DNA of 64,000 nt from Opitutaceae bacterium. Lineage in GTDB: Bacteria > Verrucomicrobiota > Verrucomicrobiia > Opitutales > Opitutaceae. A model generated the notes under the pieces. It ran no database searches and was not told the origin of the DNA. It was given only the letters and a program-made list of their open reading frames with translations. The position numbers and the translations under genes are program-made. The stretch is taken from the NCBI GenBank assembly GCA_019634615.1, contig JAHCAZ010000009.1:1-64000 (forward strand), read 5' to 3'. Of the stretch, positions 53,843 to 63,001 are shown piece after piece. Position 1 is the first letter of the stretch; every line of letters starts with the position of its first letter.

Positions 53843-53872
53843 AGACCGGCGGAAAACCGCCGGTCTTTTTTT
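53843..53872 (+). terminator. Rho-independent terminator after rhaI
   Basis: A ten-base perfect stem AGACCGGCGG/CCGCCGGTCT with loop AAAA, followed by seven T residues. It ends the rhaI transcript; on the other side a convergent SDR gene ends at 53898. Confidence 0.93.
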
Positions 53873-53897
53873 AACCACGCCGCATCCGCCCTCACGC

Positions 53898-54695
53898 TTA
53901 CTTCGTCACGAATTTCAATCGCCGGATGATCCGTGACGCGAGCCAGGGGAACCAGCGTTTCAGGTAGATCGCCATCACTTCCGGGCCGCCCACGGCGACT
54001 TCCTCGCGGCCGCGGGCGGTGGCGTTGACGATGGCGCGGGCGCACTTCACTGCCGGGATGCCGCGCTCGTGCGTCGCATCGGTGACGCCGTGCTTGCGGC
54101 CGTCGCCGCCGAGGGCGTTGGCGCTGACGGATGTCTTCACGTAGCCCGGGCAGGCGAGGGTGACCTTGATGCCCTCGCGCCAGACCTCGGCGCGCAGCGA
54201 ATTGAAATAGCCGTGCAGCGCGTGCTTCGCCGCCGCGTAGCTCGAGCGTCCCGGCGTGCCGACGTAGCCCATCACGCTGCTCACGACCACGATGTGACCG
54301 GAGCGTCGCGCCAGCATGCCCGGCAGCACGGCCTTGGTCAGCGCCACCTGGCCGAAATAGTTCACCTCCATCAAGGCCCGTTCGACTTCAGGTGTCGTGT
54401 TCATGGCCAGCGCGCGCTGGCTGACGCCGCCGTTATTGACGAGCACGTCCACGCCGCCGCACTGGCGTTCAACTTCGGCCACGGCGGCCGCAAATGTCCC
54501 GGGCTGCGTGAGGTCGAGCGGCACGATCCGGTGTTCGTCGGGTCGCGGACAGGCCGAGCGCACGCGTTCCAATTCCTCCGCCCGCCGGCTCGACAGCACC
54601 AGCCGCGCGCCCTCGGCCGCGAAAGCGTGGGCCAGCGCCTCGCCGATGCCGGACGAGGCGCCGGTGATCCAGACGACCTGGTTGGGGAATCTCAC
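53898..54695 (-). CDS. Short-chain dehydrogenase/reductase
   Basis: A 265-residue classical SDR. Cofactor motif TGASSGIGEALAHAF (11-25), NNGG in VLVNNGGVSQR, catalytic Ser in VVVSSVMGYVG, and YAAAKHAL with Tyr and Lys are all present. The C-terminal third is basic and hydrophobic (IYLKRWFPWLASRIIRR), suggesting membrane association as in DHRS7-like enzymes. SSRRAEEL after the second strand suggests NADP. The substrate is unknown, perhaps a lipid or sterol-like ketone. Confidence 0.9.
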   Translation of the reverse strand: MRFPNQVVWITGASSGIGEALAHAFAAEGARLVLSSRRAEELERVRSACPRPDEHRIVPLDLTQPGTFAAAVAEVERQCGGVDVLVNNGGVSQRALAMNTTPEVERALMEVNYFGQVALTKAVLPGMLARRSGHIVVVSSVMGYVGTPGRSSYAAAKHALHGYFNSLRAEVWREGIKVTLACPGYVKTSVSANALGGDGRKHGVTDATHERGIPAVKCARAIVNATARGREEVAVGGPEVMAIYLKRWFPWLASRIIRRLKFVTK

Positions 54696-54759
54696 GATGT
54701 CCCGAGCCTGACCGAGGCCCGGCCCCGGTCAAAACCTCTCCGCGCCCGGCCGCCGGTTA

Positions 54760-54932
54760 AGCGCCAACGGCGCGCTCGATAACAGCCTGGGGTGCAACCC
54801 CAGGAAACGTGTTCGATCGAACCTTGAGGGCTGAAAGCCCGGGCTATGGATCGGGCTTTCAGCCCTCCCATCTCTGTCCGGCGTATTCCTGGGGCGTTGC
54901 CCCAGGCTGTTATGGGGCGCGCCGTTGGCGCT
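54760..54932. repeat. Nested palindrome with AGCGCCAACGGCGCG arms
   Basis: Outer arms 54760-54792 and 54900-54932 match at about 30 of 33 positions as inverted repeats. Inside are CCTGGGGTGCAACCCCAGG and a GGGCTGAAAGCCC/GGGCTTTCAGCCC pair around CTATGGATC. The layout matches the core of 36086-36448. It fills most of the 328-base gap between the SDR and PhyH genes. Confidence 0.9.
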
Positions 54933-55023
54933 GGCTCGATGCCGGGTTTCTGGCGGTTATTTACCACCGATGGTGAATACGGGCTATTGCCGAAAATCCA
55001 AAAAACGGGCAACGTCCCGACCC

Positions 55024-56031
55024 GTGAACACCCCCACACCGCTCACACCCGCGCAGATCAGCTTTTTCCACGAGGAGGGCTATCTGATCGTCCCCAACGT
55101 TTTCGATCCTGCCGATCTCGAGCCGCTCCGCGCCGAGCTGCACCAGGAGATCAACCGCAAGGCCCGGCAGCTTCAGACTGAGGGCAAGCTCACGAACCTC
55201 CACGCGGAACTCGACTTTGACCGCCAACTCGCGGCGATCTACCGCGACTCGAAGGAAAACGGCGAGGCCATCATGCGCCACCTCGAGGGCCTGCGCGGCG
55301 GCGGCTTCCATGCGCCGCAGATGTTCGACGTGATCGCGAGCCCCAAGCTGCTCTCCGCGGTCGGCGGACTGCTCGGCTCCGAGGAAATCGTGGCGTCGTC
55401 CGTCTACCGCATCCGCCCGAAACTCCCCAACATCGGCCGCGGCGTGGTGCCGTGGCACCAGGACAGCGGTTACTTCGCGCCGCACTGCGACACGTCGCTC
55501 ATCATCACCTGCTGGGTCCCGCTGGTCGACGCCACCGTCGAGAACGGCTGCATGCAGATCCTTCCGCGCACGCACCAAGGCAAGGTGGTCACCCACCACA
55601 CCGGCGGCAACGCGGGTTTCCTCGTCATCAAGGACGAGAACCTCCCCGATGACCCGCGCAAGGCCATCACCGCGAGCTGCCCGCGTGGCGGCGTCGTCTT
55701 CATGACGAACCGCACGCCGCACTGTTCGACGCCGAACACGTCCGACCACATCCGCTGGAGCGTGGACCTGCGCTACCAGTCGGCCGAGACGCCCAACAAT
55801 GTCGGGCTCTGGCCGGAGACGATCGACGCCGAGGGCAAGGCCGACGCCGCCTTCTACGAGAAGGGCAACGTCGCCTGCTACCCGCCCGAGGCCGACTTCC
55901 TCGTGCAGAGCCGGAAGCATCCCGAGCAGGTCACCGACTACGCCGAGTACGTCCGCCGCCGCGAGACCTACGACCGCACGCAGCCCAACTTCTCCGCCTT
56001 CCGCCGCTGGCCGGCGAGCGTGGCGAAGTGA
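55024..56031 (+). CDS. Phytanoyl-CoA dioxygenase family (PhyH) protein
   Basis: A 335-residue Fe(II)/2-oxoglutarate-dependent oxygenase. The iron site is His145 and Asp147 (VPWHQDSGYF) and His233 (TPHCSTPNTS), with Arg244 likely binding 2-oxoglutarate. The N-terminus QISFFHEEGYLIVPNVFDPA is typical. The GTG at 55024 was chosen because it places the family start MNTPTPLTPA correctly; ATG 54970 would add a basic extension. Bacterial PhyH proteins hydroxylate diverse small molecules. It stands between repeats, upstream of a polysaccharide lyase-like gene. Confidence 0.88.
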   Translation: MNTPTPLTPAQISFFHEEGYLIVPNVFDPADLEPLRAELHQEINRKARQLQTEGKLTNLHAELDFDRQLAAIYRDSKENGEAIMRHLEGLRGGGFHAPQMFDVIASPKLLSAVGGLLGSEEIVASSVYRIRPKLPNIGRGVVPWHQDSGYFAPHCDTSLIITCWVPLVDATVENGCMQILPRTHQGKVVTHHTGGNAGFLVIKDENLPDDPRKAITASCPRGGVVFMTNRTPHCSTPNTSDHIRWSVDLRYQSAETPNNVGLWPETIDAEGKADAAFYEKGNVACYPPEADFLVQSRKHPEQVTDYAEYVRRRETYDRTQPNFSAFRRWPASVAK

Positions 56032-56055
56032 GCGCTCTGGGCGTGCGAGACCCCA

Positions 56056-56162
56056 TGTAGGGGCGCAGCTCGCCTGCGCCCTGGACGTGCCGCATCGGTT
56101 CGCTGCACGAATGCGAACTGGGATGTGACCGGTGCAAGGCGCACGCGAGGTGCGCCCCTACA
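56056..56162. repeat. REPIN, GTAGGGGCGCA class (copy A)
   Basis: Left hairpin GCGCAG, loop CTCGC, stem CTGCGC after TGTAGGGG. The right arm, read from the opposite strand, is TGTAGGGG, then GCGCAC, loop CTCGC, stem GTGCGC. The single stem-pair swap (G-C to C-G) preserves pairing. Related copies flank the RAYT gene at 60879-61018 and 61678-61828. Confidence 0.9.
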
Positions 56163-56227
56163 GGTAGCTTGAACTCCCGCAGTCCGCGGTTGCCGCATTG
56201 GCGACCGCGGCGTAAGCCAGCGGACGT

Positions 56228-58519
56228 ATGCCCCCGCCGCTGTTCCTCCTCGAACTCAACCCTGCGGAGTCCATCTTCGCGCCGTTTCATGACGAGCGCA
56301 TCGCTACGCGGCTTCCATTCAATCTCGAAGGGCGCGCCCCGGGGTTCCGCCACGCGCATTTCTGGGACAGCACCAAGCTGATCTGGGACAACGCCGCCGC
56401 CGGCGACACCGTCGGTGCGATCACGCTCGAGCTGGCCGAACTTCCGCCGCGCTTCGACCAGTTCATCTTCTGCGTCGTCTTGCCGGCGGAGGTGACGGTG
56501 CAGTTCTCCGCCCGCCGTCCGGGGGGCTGGCAGCCGCTGGGCGATCCGATCGTGGGCAAGGGTGCGCGGAGTGAAATCACGCGTGAGATCGGGGCGCGCC
56601 CCGTGAGCGCCCTGCGCGCCTCGTTCAGCGTCACCGCCGCCGGTCCGGCCATGGTGGGTCTCCACTGGTGGGGCGTGGCCGAGTCGGCGCTCGTGCGCAG
56701 CCTCGTTGCGGCCCGGCCGCAGTACGATGCCAACTGGGATGGGTTGATTTTGCCCCCGGAGCAGTGGGGCGAGGTGAAGTTTGCGCGCGGGCTCCTGTTC
56801 GACGCCGCCGACCTGCCGCGGTTGCGCGCCAAGGCCGAGCGCCCCGTCTGGAAGGCCCACCTGGCCAAGATCGAGGAGCGCGCCCGCGAGACCCTGGGCC
56901 ACCGGCCCGAGGCGGACATTGACGAGTATCTGCCCTGGTCGGACTACCGCTACCTGCGCACGCGCGAGCAGGGTCGCGCCACGTGGAACGCCGAGCCCGT
57001 GCTGTGCGCGTTGATCGGCTTGCTCCGCAACGATCCCGTGCTGATCCGTCATGCGCTCCGGTATCTGATGTGTTTCGTGCACACCCGGACCTGGTGCCAG
57101 TCGGCCGAGAGCCGCGCCCGCGGGTCCACCTGGGACCAGCGCTGCTTCCTCGAGGAGATGGCCACGACCACGTGCTCGCTGCTCTATGATTGGCTGTATT
57201 TCGCGCTCACCGACCGGGCGCGCGATCTCGTGCGCACCGCGATCTGGGACAAGGGCCTCAGCGTCCTCCAGCGCGACATGGTGAAGTGGGAATACGTCTA
57301 CACCATGAACCAGGGTCCGTGGTTCTGCCGCGCCCGCATCCTCGGTGGCCTGGCGCTGGAGCCGGCCTGGCCGCGGACACGGCCGTACGTCGAGCAGGCC
57401 TTCAAGGACATGCAGGAGGGCATGGAGCATTACCTCATGCCCGACGGCGGCGTGGATGAGGGCGTGGGCTATTTCAGTGTCACGCTCCAGGCGGTCCTGC
57501 CCGGCTTGCTGGCCTACGCGCGGGCGAGTGGACGTCCGCTGCGCGACGTGCTGCCGTCGCGGCTGGCGTTGAGCGGCAAGTTCGTCGCGGTCATGTCGGC
57601 CATGAGCCCCGGCGGCGTGCTGATGGATGGCGACAATTCCAACGACCGCTTCACAGGCGACACCATCGCGATCCTCGCGGGGCTGTTTCCCGACGATGTG
57701 TACCCGCGCATCGCGCAGGCCACGCTCCTGCAATTGCGGGGCGCGACCTATTACCGGCAGTACATGATCGACGGACCGTTTGCCTTCATCGCGGCGCCCG
57801 ACGATCTGCCGGCGCCGGAGTGCATCGTGCCGACCTTCGGCGCCTTGCCGCACACGGGTCAGCTCACCAGCCGTCGCGAGGTGGCGCCGGGACGCTCGGT
57901 GCGCCTGCACCTGAGCGGCTGCAAGGCCCGGGCGAGTCACACGCATTTCGACAAGGGTGCGTTCACGCTCGAGCTCGACGCCACGCCGGTGCTGATCGAT
58001 CGCGGTGTCGTGCGCTACGACGACCCGCGCACGCACACGCTCAAGCGCTCGGAACTGCACAACACCGTCACGCCCGTGCTGCCGGACGGCAGCTACGCGC
58101 AACAGCCGCTGCCGGAGGTCGCGATGATCCCGGAAGGCGAGGGTGACGCGCGTCGGCTGCGGGCGCGGATCAATCTCGACCATGTCTGGCGCGCCGTCGC
58201 GGCGACGGCCGGACGCGAGATCGCGTCGGATTCACCTCCGACCTTCACGGTGACCGACCGGCTCACGCTGCTGAAGTCGGGCCCGGTGGTCTTTCACCTG
58301 CACGCGCGCGAACAGTGGAAGATCGACGCCGCAGCCAAGCGGGCGACACTCGAGATCCCGGGCTGGCGGCTGACGCTCGAAGTGCCTTGGGCGAGCGAAC
58401 TGCGCCAGTTCCAGGACGGCATCGACCACCGCTACGAGCCGGTCTGGCACCTCGAGTGCGTGGCGGCGCCGGCGAAGGAATTCGCACTGGCGAGCCGGTT
58501 CACCTGCGAGGCGTTGTAG
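56228..58519 (+). CDS. Heparinase II/III-like polysaccharide lyase family protein
   Basis: A 763-residue protein without a clear signal peptide. An N-terminal beta domain precedes an (alpha/alpha) barrel (YLMCFVHTRTWCQSAESRAR, WEYVYTMNQGPWFCRARILG, MPDGGVDEGVGYFSVTLQAV) and the C-terminal heparinase II/III block SHTHFDKGAFTLELDATPVL then RGVVRYDDPRTHT and LHNTVTP. The His, Tyr and Arg residues typical of the lyase site are visible. The substrate is an acidic polysaccharide by family, but the specific one is unknown. It may act with the PhyH or downstream secreted proteins. Confidence 0.88.
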   Translation: MPPPLFLLELNPAESIFAPFHDERIATRLPFNLEGRAPGFRHAHFWDSTKLIWDNAAAGDTVGAITLELAELPPRFDQFIFCVVLPAEVTVQFSARRPGGWQPLGDPIVGKGARSEITREIGARPVSALRASFSVTAAGPAMVGLHWWGVAESALVRSLVAARPQYDANWDGLILPPEQWGEVKFARGLLFDAADLPRLRAKAERPVWKAHLAKIEERARETLGHRPEADIDEYLPWSDYRYLRTREQGRATWNAEPVLCALIGLLRNDPVLIRHALRYLMCFVHTRTWCQSAESRARGSTWDQRCFLEEMATTTCSLLYDWLYFALTDRARDLVRTAIWDKGLSVLQRDMVKWEYVYTMNQGPWFCRARILGGLALEPAWPRTRPYVEQAFKDMQEGMEHYLMPDGGVDEGVGYFSVTLQAVLPGLLAYARASGRPLRDVLPSRLALSGKFVAVMSAMSPGGVLMDGDNSNDRFTGDTIAILAGLFPDDVYPRIAQATLLQLRGATYYRQYMIDGPFAFIAAPDDLPAPECIVPTFGALPHTGQLTSRREVAPGRSVRLHLSGCKARASHTHFDKGAFTLELDATPVLIDRGVVRYDDPRTHTLKRSELHNTVTPVLPDGSYAQQPLPEVAMIPEGEGDARRLRARINLDHVWRAVAATAGREIASDSPPTFTVTDRLTLLKSGPVVFHLHAREQWKIDAAAKRATLEIPGWRLTLEVPWASELRQFQDGIDHRYEPVWHLECVAAPAKEFALASRFTCEAL

Positions 58520-58639
58520 ATATCTCAATCGATCCTGCTTACAAGCCCCACGGGCCCCCGGGCGCACTCCGGCTAATTCATCGAATATTCGGCCCTTTAG
58601 GTTTGATCCGCCGCCGAACCGGACATCGTTTGGGGCGCC

Positions 58640-59188
58640 ATGCAACGCCTCCTGTTTCTCGCCTGCTTGTTTCTTTTGCCGCTGGGAGTCACCGCCAGTC
58701 CGATTGCCGGGCACTGGCGCTTCGTCCCCGAGCGCAGCACCGACCTCAGCCCCTGGCGGACCTACGACCTGACGATCACGGTCGAGGGCAACCAGGTTAC
58801 GCTCGTCCGCGAGCTGGCCGCCGGGCGGCGCACCTTTGCCGACACCACGCGCCTCGACACGACCCTGCCGGTCAATGTCGTGCCGGCATCCTACTGGCCC
58901 GACAACCGCCACCTTGGCGCCTACATGGGCGGCGACAAAACCCGCCGCGTCCGCTCCGAGTGGATCGACGGCGGTCGGCTCCTGCGCCTCAGCACCGACG
59001 TCACGCTCACGACCCAGCAGGGTGATCGGGCCGTCAACATCCTGAGCGACTACAAGGTCTCCGCCAACGGCGCCCAGCTCACGCTCACCGAGCTGCGCAG
59101 CACGCGCAACCGACCCGTCGTCTACGTCTTCCGGCGTCTCACCGCCGAGGAAATGGCCAAGCCGCAAGCCACCGGCCGCTCCGAGTAA
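58640..59188 (+). CDS. Secreted protein of a duplicated module (copy 1)
   Basis: A 182-residue protein with a signal peptide (MQRLLFLACLFLLPLGVTAS, about 19 residues). The mature part is beta-rich: GHWRFVPERSTDLSPWRTYD, DKTRRVRSEWIDGGRLLRL, and a C-terminal LTLTELRSTRNRPVVYVFRR. It is clearly paralogous to the protein at 63002-63541, with the same order of blocks. No catalytic motif is recognised. It lies 26 bases upstream of the GxGYxYP gene on the same strand, and the second copy has the same partner. Confidence 0.85.
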   Translation: MQRLLFLACLFLLPLGVTASPIAGHWRFVPERSTDLSPWRTYDLTITVEGNQVTLVRELAAGRRTFADTTRLDTTLPVNVVPASYWPDNRHLGAYMGGDKTRRVRSEWIDGGRLLRLSTDVTLTTQQGDRAVNILSDYKVSANGAQLTLTELRSTRNRPVVYVFRRLTAEEMAKPQATGRSE

Positions 59189-59214
59189 CCGTCTCCCCGA
59201 ACTCCGCATCTCCC

Positions 59215-60876
59215 ATGCAACGCATCCTTTCCGTCCTGCTCGCCCTGGCCACCGTCGCTGCCGCCAGCGTCGTCTCCGCCCAACCTGCCCCGCGCCGCCA
59301 GGAGCGGGCTCCGGCTGAGGCCACGATCATTCCGCTGTCGGAGAACTGGCGCATGGATGGCGACATCCCCGTCAACGTCCTCCTCATCTCCCTTCAGGGT
59401 CTCGCCAACCGCGACTATCCGCGCATCTACCTCGAGTATCCCACGCATTGGCAATGGGAGACGGTGCGCCCGCTCATCGGCTTTATGGAGCGCCGCCATG
59501 GTACCAAGTTCACGCGCCTTGGCCTGAATGACGCGGATGCCGCCCTGGCCAAGTTTGCCCAGCACGCCAAGGGCTACGTCGTCTGGGACCGCGAGGTGCG
59601 GTCATCGGTCAATGTCGCCTTCACCGCCGCCGGCGTGCTCGATGCCCTGGTCGTGAGCGAGGAGCTCATCCCGCTCGCGGAGAAGCATGGACTAAAGAAG
59701 CTCGAGGACCTGCGCGGGATCTTCCGCGGCAAGTCCGACTTCGAGATCTACTCCTGGGCCGTGGCCAAGTACTGGGACCGCTGCTCCCGCGACTACTATG
59801 CTGTCCTCGGCGGCCACGCGGGCATGGAGATGCAGCCGGGCGTCGCTGACTTCGCCATCATGCAGCGAGCCTTTTGCGCCGACCTTTCGGCCAACCCCAA
59901 GCACCCCGAGGAGTTGGGCCTGCTGCGCTCGCTCCTGAGCAAGCAGAACCCCACGAGCACGGTCATCGGTTGGCACTCGTACGGCAAGGACACCGAGGGT
60001 CAGCACACGACGCTCACGGGCAACCTCGGCCTCAAAATGGAGGGCCTGCACAACCTGCCCAACGTCTCCTACACCTGCCAGATCCCGCTCACGCCGGACT
60101 TCAAGTTCACCAACAACCACAACGTCGCCCCCGACGCGAAGTTGCAGGCGGAAAAGAAAGTTTACATCGCAGCCCTCGCGACCGACTCGATGGGCATCGG
60201 CACCTGGACCAAGCCCGGCCGCGGCGAGATCCCCTACGGCTGGCAGGTGCTCATGGGCTGGCTGCGGCTCAATCCCGTGGCGCTGCAATTCTTCTATGAG
60301 GACAAGTCACCCAACGACTACTTCGTCGGCGGCCTCAGCGGCCCGGGCTACATGTACCCGAAGTCCATCCCGGCCGATAAGTTCCCGCCCCTGATGAAGG
60401 ACGCCCGCGAGCTCATGGCGCAGCTCGACCTGCGCGTCATGGAGATCATGGATTACTCCGAGGGCAACCGGCACGTCGGCAACACCGACCTGACCAAGGA
60501 AGTCGTGGATCGCTACTATCAGGAGTTCCCCGACGCCATCGGCTTCATCAATGGCTACGGCACGGCCCGCACGTTTGACCTGCGCGACGGCAAGCCGCTG
60601 ATCAGCTACGACTACTACCTCGACGTGAATCGCCCGGTGGACGAGGCCGCAGCCGATCTTGAGGAGCTCATCCAGCTCAACCCGCAGCGGCCGTACTTCA
60701 TGCTCATCCACATCCGCGAGAGCAACACGATCGAGAAGGTGAAGAAGATCATCGACAGTCTCACCGAGCCCGTCGAGGTCGTGCCGGTGGATGTCTTCCT
60801 CAAGCTCGCCGCGAGCGAAAAGACCTACCGCACCCGCTACCAGGAGCCCGGCGACCCGATCGACCACAACCCGTGA
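59215..60876 (+). CDS. GxGYxYP domain protein (putative glycoside hydrolase), copy 1
   Basis: A 553-residue secreted protein (signal peptide about 1-22, ending VVSAQP). The domain-defining GLSGPGYMYP is present in the middle. Other blocks are LISLQGLANRDYPRIYLEYP, AKGYVVWDREVRSSVNVA, GWHSYGKDTEGQHTTLTGNL and YDYYLDVNRPVDEAAADLEE. GxGYxYP proteins are thought to be carbohydrate-active but lack a proven reaction. A second, partial copy begins at 63598. It is preceded by the paired small secreted protein gene. Confidence 0.9.
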   Translation: MQRILSVLLALATVAAASVVSAQPAPRRQERAPAEATIIPLSENWRMDGDIPVNVLLISLQGLANRDYPRIYLEYPTHWQWETVRPLIGFMERRHGTKFTRLGLNDADAALAKFAQHAKGYVVWDREVRSSVNVAFTAAGVLDALVVSEELIPLAEKHGLKKLEDLRGIFRGKSDFEIYSWAVAKYWDRCSRDYYAVLGGHAGMEMQPGVADFAIMQRAFCADLSANPKHPEELGLLRSLLSKQNPTSTVIGWHSYGKDTEGQHTTLTGNLGLKMEGLHNLPNVSYTCQIPLTPDFKFTNNHNVAPDAKLQAEKKVYIAALATDSMGIGTWTKPGRGEIPYGWQVLMGWLRLNPVALQFFYEDKSPNDYFVGGLSGPGYMYPKSIPADKFPPLMKDARELMAQLDLRVMEIMDYSEGNRHVGNTDLTKEVVDRYYQEFPDAIGFINGYGTARTFDLRDGKPLISYDYYLDVNRPVDEAAADLEELIQLNPQRPYFMLIHIRESNTIEKVKKIIDSLTEPVEVVPVDVFLKLAASEKTYRTRYQEPGDPIDHNP

Positions 60877-60878
60877 TT

Positions 60879-61018
60879 TGTAGGGGCGCAGCTCGCCTGC
60901 GCCCTCGGCATTCGCCAGCCGTCAGCGTCGCCGTACAAGGTGAGCTTATTACCAATCGGCCCGCGTGAGCTGATGGATTGGGCAGACCTTTCCGCGCGAA
61001 CGCGAGGCGTGCCCCTAC
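60879..61018. repeat. REPIN, GTAGGGGCGCA class (copy B)
   Basis: The left arm begins TGTAGGGG then GCGCAGCTCGCCTGCGC (60879-60902). The right arm ends at 61018 and reads, reversed, GTAGGGGCACGCCTCGCG. It lies between the GxGYxYP gene and the RAYT transposase start. Confidence 0.85.
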
Positions 61019-61091
61019 CGCTAGTGGTGTAATCTCTTTGAAGCGATTCGACGTGGCTTGACGGTACCGTCGCATTGGCTGGGTTCGCAGG

Positions 61092-61682
61092 ATGCCGCGA
61101 GCCGATGGTTACGCACCTGCAGCCGAGCGCCGTTACCGGCTGACGCAACGCCTCCATCTTGGGCGAGTTTCGGCCGAGGGTTCGGTGTATTTTCTCACTC
61201 TGGTGACAAAGGATCGTGTGCCATGGATGAAGCCACAAACTAATTGTAGCCTTGTTAAGGCGGTGCTCACTCAATGGCAATCTGAGAGAGACGGGACGAT
61301 CATCGGGGCGATCGTGATGCCGGATCACCTTCACGCGTTGGTCGAGCTGTCCTCCGCATTGTCTGTAGGTCGATTGGTTGCACGTTGGAAAACCAAGACG
61401 ATGGAAGCGACCAATTACGCAGGACGCTGGCAGCGCGATTTTTGGGAACATCGACTGCGGTGTGAAGAGTCGTGGGATGATTTCGGCCTCTATATGTTTC
61501 TCAATCCCTACCGTGCCGGTCTCACCGCTACTGATTGCCAATGGCACGGTTGGTATTGCCCAAATCCATCTCGGTTTGGATTCATGCAGGCTCTCAAGTC
61601 TCCAGGTGTTCCTCCACCGGAATGGATCGGATGGCCTGCCGACCGTTTCCGTTCGCTCGCCATCGGCGAATTCCCTTCGTAG
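61092..61682 (+). CDS. REP-associated tyrosine transposase (RAYT)
   Basis: A 196-residue Y1/HUH-type transposase. SVYFLTLVTKDRVPW is the usual first strand, IVMPDHLHALVEL (75-87) holds the metal-binding His-x-His pair, RWQRDFWEHRLRCEE and the catalytic Tyr134 in FGLYMFLNPYRAG follow. RAYTs recognise REP hairpins carrying a 5' GTAG. Here such repeats sit on both sides, and the stop codon TAG (61680-61682) is formed by the first bases of the downstream repeat (GTAGGGG). The gene is complete. Confidence 0.94.
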   Translation: MPRADGYAPAAERRYRLTQRLHLGRVSAEGSVYFLTLVTKDRVPWMKPQTNCSLVKAVLTQWQSERDGTIIGAIVMPDHLHALVELSSALSVGRLVARWKTKTMEATNYAGRWQRDFWEHRLRCEESWDDFGLYMFLNPYRAGLTATDCQWHGWYCPNPSRFGFMQALKSPGVPPPEWIGWPADRFRSLAIGEFPS

Positions 61683-61828
61683 GGGCGCAACTTGCCTGCG
61701 CCTTCGGCGTCCGCACACGGTCAGCGTCTCTCACGTGACGGACGTCTCGCGTAACGCCAGTGTGAATGAAGATCGGAAGTCGAATGGCCGGTCGGCATCA
61801 ACGGGCGCACGCGAGGTGCGCCCCTACA
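61678..61828. repeat. REPIN, GTAGGGGCGCA class (copy C)
   Basis: The left arm CGTAGGGG then GCGCAACTTGCCTGCGC starts inside the RAYT stop codon. The right arm (about 61803-61828) read from the opposite strand is TGTAGGGG then GCGCACCTCGCGTGCGC, the same as copy A. The spacer is about 100 bases. Confidence 0.88.
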
Positions 61829-61835
61829 GCCGAGC

Positions 61836-62249
61836 CTACTTCATTCCGGTGACTTCCTTCGCCTTCTCTTTCGCCGCCTCGGTGGCCTTGAGGGTGGCTT
61901 CTTTGGTCGCCTCGTAGGCGGCGGCGGATTTTTCCTTCACGACGGCGCCGGTTTCCTTGGCAATTTCCTTGGTCTCAGCGGCGACCTCCTTGGCGACTTC
62001 CTTGGTCGTCTTGGCGGCTTCCTTCGAAACCTCGACGGTCTTCTCGTAGGCCTTGGCGGCGCCTTCCTTGGTGGCCTCGCCGATTTTCACGGCCTTGGCC
62101 TTCGTGACCTTGGCCGCCTCGGCCGTGACCTCGGCGACCTCGGCGGCGGTTTCCTTGAGGGCGGCCTTGGCTTTTTCGACCTTGCCGGATTCCTCGGCGG
62201 CGACGGGCAGGATTAGGAGGCAGACCAAGAGGGGGAAGGTGGGCTTCAT
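61836..62249 (-). CDS. LEA-like/apolipoprotein-like Ala-Lys-Glu-rich exported protein
   Basis: A 137-residue protein with a short signal peptide (MKPTFPLLVCLLILPVAA). The mature part is nearly all Ala, Lys, Glu, Thr and Val, with repeats about 11 residues long such as KEAAKTTKEVA, KEVAAETKEIA and KEATLKATEAA. This is the pattern of group 3 LEA proteins and amphipathic helix proteins linked to desiccation or membrane stress. No enzyme motif. It is divergent from the hemolysin III-family gene. Confidence 0.8.
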   Translation of the reverse strand: MKPTFPLLVCLLILPVAAEESGKVEKAKAALKETAAEVAEVTAEAAKVTKAKAVKIGEATKEGAAKAYEKTVEVSKEAAKTTKEVAKEVAAETKEIAKETGAVVKEKSAAAYEATKEATLKATEAAKEKAKEVTGMK

Positions 62250-62310
62250 GTCCCCAAGCTGCACGGTTCGGGACTTGCCCGCAAGCCGGCCCCGGCCGAT
62301 TCTCCCGGCC

Positions 62311-62964
62311 ATGTCCGCCACCGCCGCCGCCTACTCGCCCCGCGAAGAGCTGGCCAACAGCCTGACCCACGGCATTGGCGCTCTCCTGAGCATCGCGGGC
62401 CTGGTCCTGTTGGTGACGTATTCCGCCCTGCGCGGCGATGCCTGGCTGGTCACGAGCTCGGCGATCTTCGGCGCGACGCTGGTCATCCTCTACACCGCCT
62501 CGACGCTTTATCACAGCTTCACCGATGCACAGGTAAAGCGCCTGCTGCAGAAATTCGATCACGCCGGCATCTTCCTGCTCATCGCCGGCACCTATACGCC
62601 ATTCCTGCTCGTGAGCCTGCGCGGGCCCTGGGGCTGGAGCCTCTTTGGCGTCATCTGGGGCCTCGCGGCCGCGGGCGTGGCGATCAAGTTCTGGTTCGCC
62701 GGCCGGTTTCGCGTGGTCTCGACGTTGATCTACATCGGCATGGGCTGGCTGGTGCTGATGGCCGTCAAGCCGCTCTTCCTCGCGGTCCCACGCGGCGGCA
62801 TAGTCCTGCTGGTGGCGGGCGGCCTCTGCTACACCGGCGGCACCGTGTTCTACCTTTGGAAGCGCCTCCCTTATCACCACGCGATCTGGCACGTGTTCGT
62901 GCTGGCCGGCAGCGGTTGCCATTGGGCGGCGGTGTTCGCCTACCTCGTGCCGCCCGCGACCTGA
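62311..62964 (+). CDS. Hemolysin III/PAQR family membrane protein
   Basis: A 217-residue protein with seven predicted helices. SLTHGIGALLSIAG (first helix, His), YTASTLYHSF, the FDHAGIFLLIAGTYTPFLLV block and the C-terminal YHHAIWHVFVLAGSGCHW are the signatures of the YqfA/hemolysin III group, with His residues that may bind zinc in a hydrolase-like site. Bacterial members affect membrane lipid composition; the hemolysin name is historical. ATG 62311 was chosen since the longer frame overlaps the LEA-like gene. Confidence 0.92.
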   Translation: MSATAAAYSPREELANSLTHGIGALLSIAGLVLLVTYSALRGDAWLVTSSAIFGATLVILYTASTLYHSFTDAQVKRLLQKFDHAGIFLLIAGTYTPFLLVSLRGPWGWSLFGVIWGLAAAGVAIKFWFAGRFRVVSTLIYIGMGWLVLMAVKPLFLAVPRGGIVLLVAGGLCYTGGTVFYLWKRLPYHHAIWHVFVLAGSGCHWAAVFAYLVPPAT

Positions 62965-63001
62965 ACCGCCGCCGGGCGCGGGGTCGGCCCGACTCTCGCC
63001 T

